Assembly (NCBI GenBank): GCA_964427955.1
Contig: CAYRWY010000135.1
Coordinates: forward strand, 1 to 13,274
Length of the DNA: 13,274 bases
Source: JACRBK01 sp964427955
Lineage (GTDB): Bacteria > Chloroflexota > Anaerolineae > Aggregatilineales > Aggregatilineaceae
Reading direction: 5' to 3'
The notes beneath the pieces were generated by a model. It did no database searches. It was not told the origin of the DNA and worked only from the letters and a program-made list of their open reading frames with translations. Shown piece after piece: positions 10,801 to 13,274 of the stretch; positions within the stretch are counted from its first letter, which is position 1; the number at the start of each line of letters is the position of its first letter. Made by a program: the position numbers and the translations under genes.

Positions 10801-13083
10801 ATGACAGCTTTTACGATTGCGTTAGCCGGAAACCCCAACGTAGGGAAAAGCACGCTGTTCAATGCGCTGACCGGGGCGCGCCAGCACGTCGGCAACTGGC
10901 CCGGCAAAACGGTCGAGAAAAAGGAAGGCCGGACGGTGATCGACGGCACCGAAATCCTGGTCGTCGATCTGCCCGGCACGTACAGCCTCACCGCCTATTC
11001 GCTGGAAGAAATCATCGCGCGGGATTTCATCGTCAACGAGCATCCCAACGCGGTCGTCGTGGTGGTGGATGCTGCGAACCTGGAACGCAACCTCTACCTG
11101 GTGGCCCAGGTGCTCGAACTCGACGTCCCGGTGATCGTCGCCCTCAACATGAGCGACATCGCGCGCAGCCGTGGGGTGAAGATCGACACCGGGGCACTGT
11201 CCCGGCGGCTGGGTGGACTTCCGGTGATCGAAACGATTGGCAGCCGCGGCGTCGGCCTGGACCCCCTGCGCGACGCCATCCACGCTATCGACGGCCCGCG
11301 CCAGGGCGTGCTGGCGCAGATCGATTACGGGCCGGACGTGGAGCAGGAAATCCGCACGCTGCAAGACGAAATCGGCCAAATTCCGGCCCTGCGCGCGCAG
11401 TACCAACCGCGCTGGCTGGCGATCAAGCTGCTGGAGAACGATACGGCGGTGGCCCAGGCGCTGCACGCCGGGGGCCAGGCGGCGTTGGTGGAAGCGGTCC
11501 AGGCTGCTAACGCGCGCATCGAAGCGGCCAGCGGGGATGATACGGAGACGATCATCGCCGACCGGCGCTACCGGTTCATCGCGGACGTGGTGGGCGGTGC
11601 CGTGACCCGTCCGAAAGAAAAAGTGAGCACCCTCTCGGACCGGATCGACACCGTCCTGACGCATCGCCTCTGGGGGCTGCCGATCTTCCTGCTGCTGATG
11701 TGGATCGTCTTCCAGTTCACGGCCAACGTCAGCGCGCCCTTTTTGGATTGGGTAGACGGGGTGATCACCGGCCCCTTCACTCACGGGATGACCGCCCTGT
11801 TGGAAGCGACCGGCCTGGAGAGCACCTGGTTCGGCGCGCTGGTGCTGGACGGCATCATCACCGGGGTGGGCGGCGTGCTGGTGTTCGTGCCGGTGCTGAT
11901 GTTCCTCTACCTGGCGATTGCGATCCTGGAAGACACCGGCTACATGGCGCGCGCCGCGTTCGTGATGGACCGGGTGATGCGGCTGATGGGCCTGCACGGC
12001 AAGAGCTTTCTGCCCATGATCGTCGGGTTTGGCTGCACCGTCCCCGCTATCTACGCGACCCGCACCCTCGAAAACGAGCGGGATCGCAAGCTGACCGGCT
12101 TTCTGGCGACCTTCATGAGCTGCGGCGCGCGGCTGCCCGTCTACGTCGTCTTCGGCGCGGCCTTCTTCGGGACTCGTTCGGGCAACCTGATCTTCGCCAT
12201 GTACGTGCTGGGGATCGTCATCGCGCTGCTGGTGGGGTTCGCCTTCAAGCACACCGTCTACCGCCACGCGGCCCCGCCGCCGTTCGTGCTGGAACTGCCG
12301 CCTTACCGCCTGCCGAATGCGCGCACCACCTGGATCATGATGTGGGAGCGGACCAGCGGCTTTGTCCGCAAGGCGGGCACGACGATTTTGATGGCGTCCA
12401 TCCTGATCTGGTTCCTCATGGCGCTGCCGGTGAATCGCGACAAGGGGAAGTTCAACGACGTGCGCGCCGAAGACAGCATTTTCGGGGCAGTCGGCAGCGC
12501 GATGGCCCCGGTCTTCCGACCCGCCGGGTTTGGCAGTTGGGAGACGGCAGGCTCGCTCATCACCGGCTTCGTCGCCAAGGAAGTCGTCGTCGGCACGATG
12601 AGCCAGATCTACGTGGACGAGGCCGATCCCGCCGCCACCGCCGCCGCAGAAGAAGAGGAGCCGCGGCCCTCCTTCGGGGAGGAGGTCGGCGACATGGCGC
12701 GCACCTTTGGCGAAGCCTCCGTCCTGACGGTGCAGGAGACGGTCAACATCGTACCGCGCACGCTGAACCTGGTGCCCTTCGTGCACGTGGGCGAGGCCGA
12801 CTGGCTGGGCCGGTCCGGCGAGGAAGAGAATACCACCGATCTCGAAGCGGCCCTGGTGGGGGCGTTCGACGAAGCGGCGGGTTCCAGCGCCAGAGGCACG
12901 CTGGCGGCGGTCGCCTTCAACGTCTTCGTGCTGCTCTACGTGCCGTGCATGGTCGCCACTGCCGCCATGCGCCAGGAATTCGGCACGCGCTGGATGCTGT
13001 ACCAGGTGGGCTTTACGCTGGCGTTGGCCTGGCTGGCCGCCGTGATCGTCTACCAGGGCGGGCGGCTGCTGGGGCTGGGCTAA
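10801..13083 (+). CDS. feoB: Ferrous iron transport protein B (FeoB), GTPase-permease
   Basis: This 760-residue inner-membrane Fe(II) transporter is near the length of the E. coli protein. The N-terminal G domain has G1 GNPNVGKST (10-18), G2 Thr37 in NWPGKTVE, G3 DLPG (56-59), G4 NMSD (116-119) and G5 near SRGVG, followed by a helical guanine-dissociation-inhibitor-like region to about residue 275. The membrane part has the two gate modules with FGCTVPAIYATR, MSCGARLPVYVV and FVLLYVPCMVAT, all with the conserved cysteines. An acidic hydrophilic stretch at about 600-698, rich in Glu, Asp and Ala (EEEEPRPSFGEEVGD), separates the last membrane segments and seems long. AGGAG precedes the ATG by 9 nt. 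The gene is the last of the feo operon. Confidence 0.96.
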   Translation: MTAFTIALAGNPNVGKSTLFNALTGARQHVGNWPGKTVEKKEGRTVIDGTEILVVDLPGTYSLTAYSLEEIIARDFIVNEHPNAVVVVVDAANLERNLYLVAQVLELDVPVIVALNMSDIARSRGVKIDTGALSRRLGGLPVIETIGSRGVGLDPLRDAIHAIDGPRQGVLAQIDYGPDVEQEIRTLQDEIGQIPALRAQYQPRWLAIKLLENDTAVAQALHAGGQAALVEAVQAANARIEAASGDDTETIIADRRYRFIADVVGGAVTRPKEKVSTLSDRIDTVLTHRLWGLPIFLLLMWIVFQFTANVSAPFLDWVDGVITGPFTHGMTALLEATGLESTWFGALVLDGIITGVGGVLVFVPVLMFLYLAIAILEDTGYMARAAFVMDRVMRLMGLHGKSFLPMIVGFGCTVPAIYATRTLENERDRKLTGFLATFMSCGARLPVYVVFGAAFFGTRSGNLIFAMYVLGIVIALLVGFAFKHTVYRHAAPPPFVLELPPYRLPNARTTWIMMWERTSGFVRKAGTTILMASILIWFLMALPVNRDKGKFNDVRAEDSIFGAVGSAMAPVFRPAGFGSWETAGSLITGFVAKEVVVGTMSQIYVDEADPAATAAAEEEEPRPSFGEEVGDMARTFGEASVLTVQETVNIVPRTLNLVPFVHVGEADWLGRSGEEENTTDLEAALVGAFDEAAGSSARGTLAAVAFNVFVLLYVPCMVATAAMRQEFGTRWMLYQVGFTLALAWLAAVIVYQGGRLLGLG

Positions 13084-13093
13084 ACATCCGCTC

Positions 13094-13114
13094 CACAGGA
13101 ATGAACCTCCTGTG
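13094..13114 (+). terminator. Possible terminator hairpin after feoB
   Basis: CACAGGA and TCCTGTG form a 7-bp stem with a 7-nt loop 10 bp after the stop codon. No T-run follows, so it is a weak candidate. Confidence 0.35.
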
Positions 13115-13132
13115 AACATAGAAAAACGATTC

Positions 13133-13228
13133 AACGCAGAGATCGCAGAGCGCGCTGAGAAAAAATTGGGGGATGAGAGAAGAACGGAGACAACTTCCCC
13201 TCTCCCATCGTTCTCTATGGGAGAGGGG
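13133..13228. repeat. GCAGAG repeat segment and perfect CCCCTCTCCCAT hairpin
   Basis: GCAGAG occurs twice in short succession (13137-13150). Further on, CCCCTCTCCCAT (13197-13208) and ATGGGAGAGGGG (13217-13228) form a perfect 12-bp stem with an 8-nt loop. The stem resembles the inner hairpins of the repeats at 3139 and 9869. No gene is visible between 13084 and the window end. Confidence 0.55.
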
Positions 13229-13247
13229 CCATTGGTGGCGGGACCTA

Positions 13248-13274
13248 CTGATCCTTGCAGAAATGAGTAAATTT
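13248..13274 (+). mobile_element. Left end of a third TA-type MITE (cut by window end)
   Basis: TACTGATCCTTGCA (13246-13259), then 7 nt, then GTAAAT, matches the terminal repeats of elements A and B in sequence and register. The orientation puts the body of the element beyond the window. The TA at 13246-13247 would be the target duplication. Confidence 0.55.

Noticed and set aside
10822..13134. A 770-codon open frame on the minus strand opposite feoB
   Set aside because: It mirrors feoB in a GC-rich gene, is full of low-complexity Arg/His/Gln/Asp runs and has no recognisable domain. It is a codon-usage shadow.

Overview
The window is GC-rich, gene-dense bacterial DNA. I infer a Chloroflexota bacterium of the Anaerolineae type. 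The reasons are a Hanks-type kinase-like gene, an orphan WXG100 protein, lipoproteins built from Ig-like, SH3b and CARDB modules with Pro/Thr linkers, a GH25 enzyme with an SH3b tail, and several families of small CCTCACCCC/GGGGTGAGG palindromic repeats between genes. No rRNA or tRNA is visible, so the taxonomy is inference only.

Layout. 1-562 is the C-terminal part of a Ser/Thr kinase-like protein whose catalytic loop has lost its key residues. 636-830 (-) is a two-helix membrane microprotein. 1052-3110 is a two-gene ABC exporter (ATPase and ABC-2 permease) behind a promoter with a 19-bp spacer filled by a perfect dyad, the architecture of MerR-family activated promoters. 3111-3604 is a repeat island in which one TA-flanked miniature element sits inside the terminal repeat of another. 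3605-3985 (-) is a lone WXG100 protein, divergent from a GNAT acetyltransferase (4101-4571). A VOC/glyoxalase-fold protein (4683-5075) follows, with an 18-bp perfect palindrome just after its promoter. On the minus strand come a GH25 muramidase (5134-5976) and, upstream of it, a TatD-like metallohydrolase (6053-6832). 6833-7286 holds a 299-bp repeat element. 7287-7643 is a small membrane protein, followed by a CACCACAGAG-type inverted repeat. 7875-9741 is a tandem lipoprotein pair closed by an intrinsic terminator. 9869-9983 is another repeat element. 10191-13083 is a feoA-feoA-feoB ferrous iron uptake operon preceded by two Fur-box-like sites. The window ends in repeats, including the start of another TA-type element.

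How the genes work together: the clearest functional units are the ABC exporter pair and the Feo operon, where two FeoA-type SH3-like proteins are co-transcribed with the FeoB GTPase/permease under probable iron control. The two lipoproteins form a second co-transcribed unit of cell-surface proteins. The remaining genes look like single-gene units with their own promoters. I saw no complete, plainly new multi-gene system. The most interesting signals are regulatory (the MerR-type operator, paired Fur boxes and dyads around promoters), the nested miniature elements, and the degenerate kinase.
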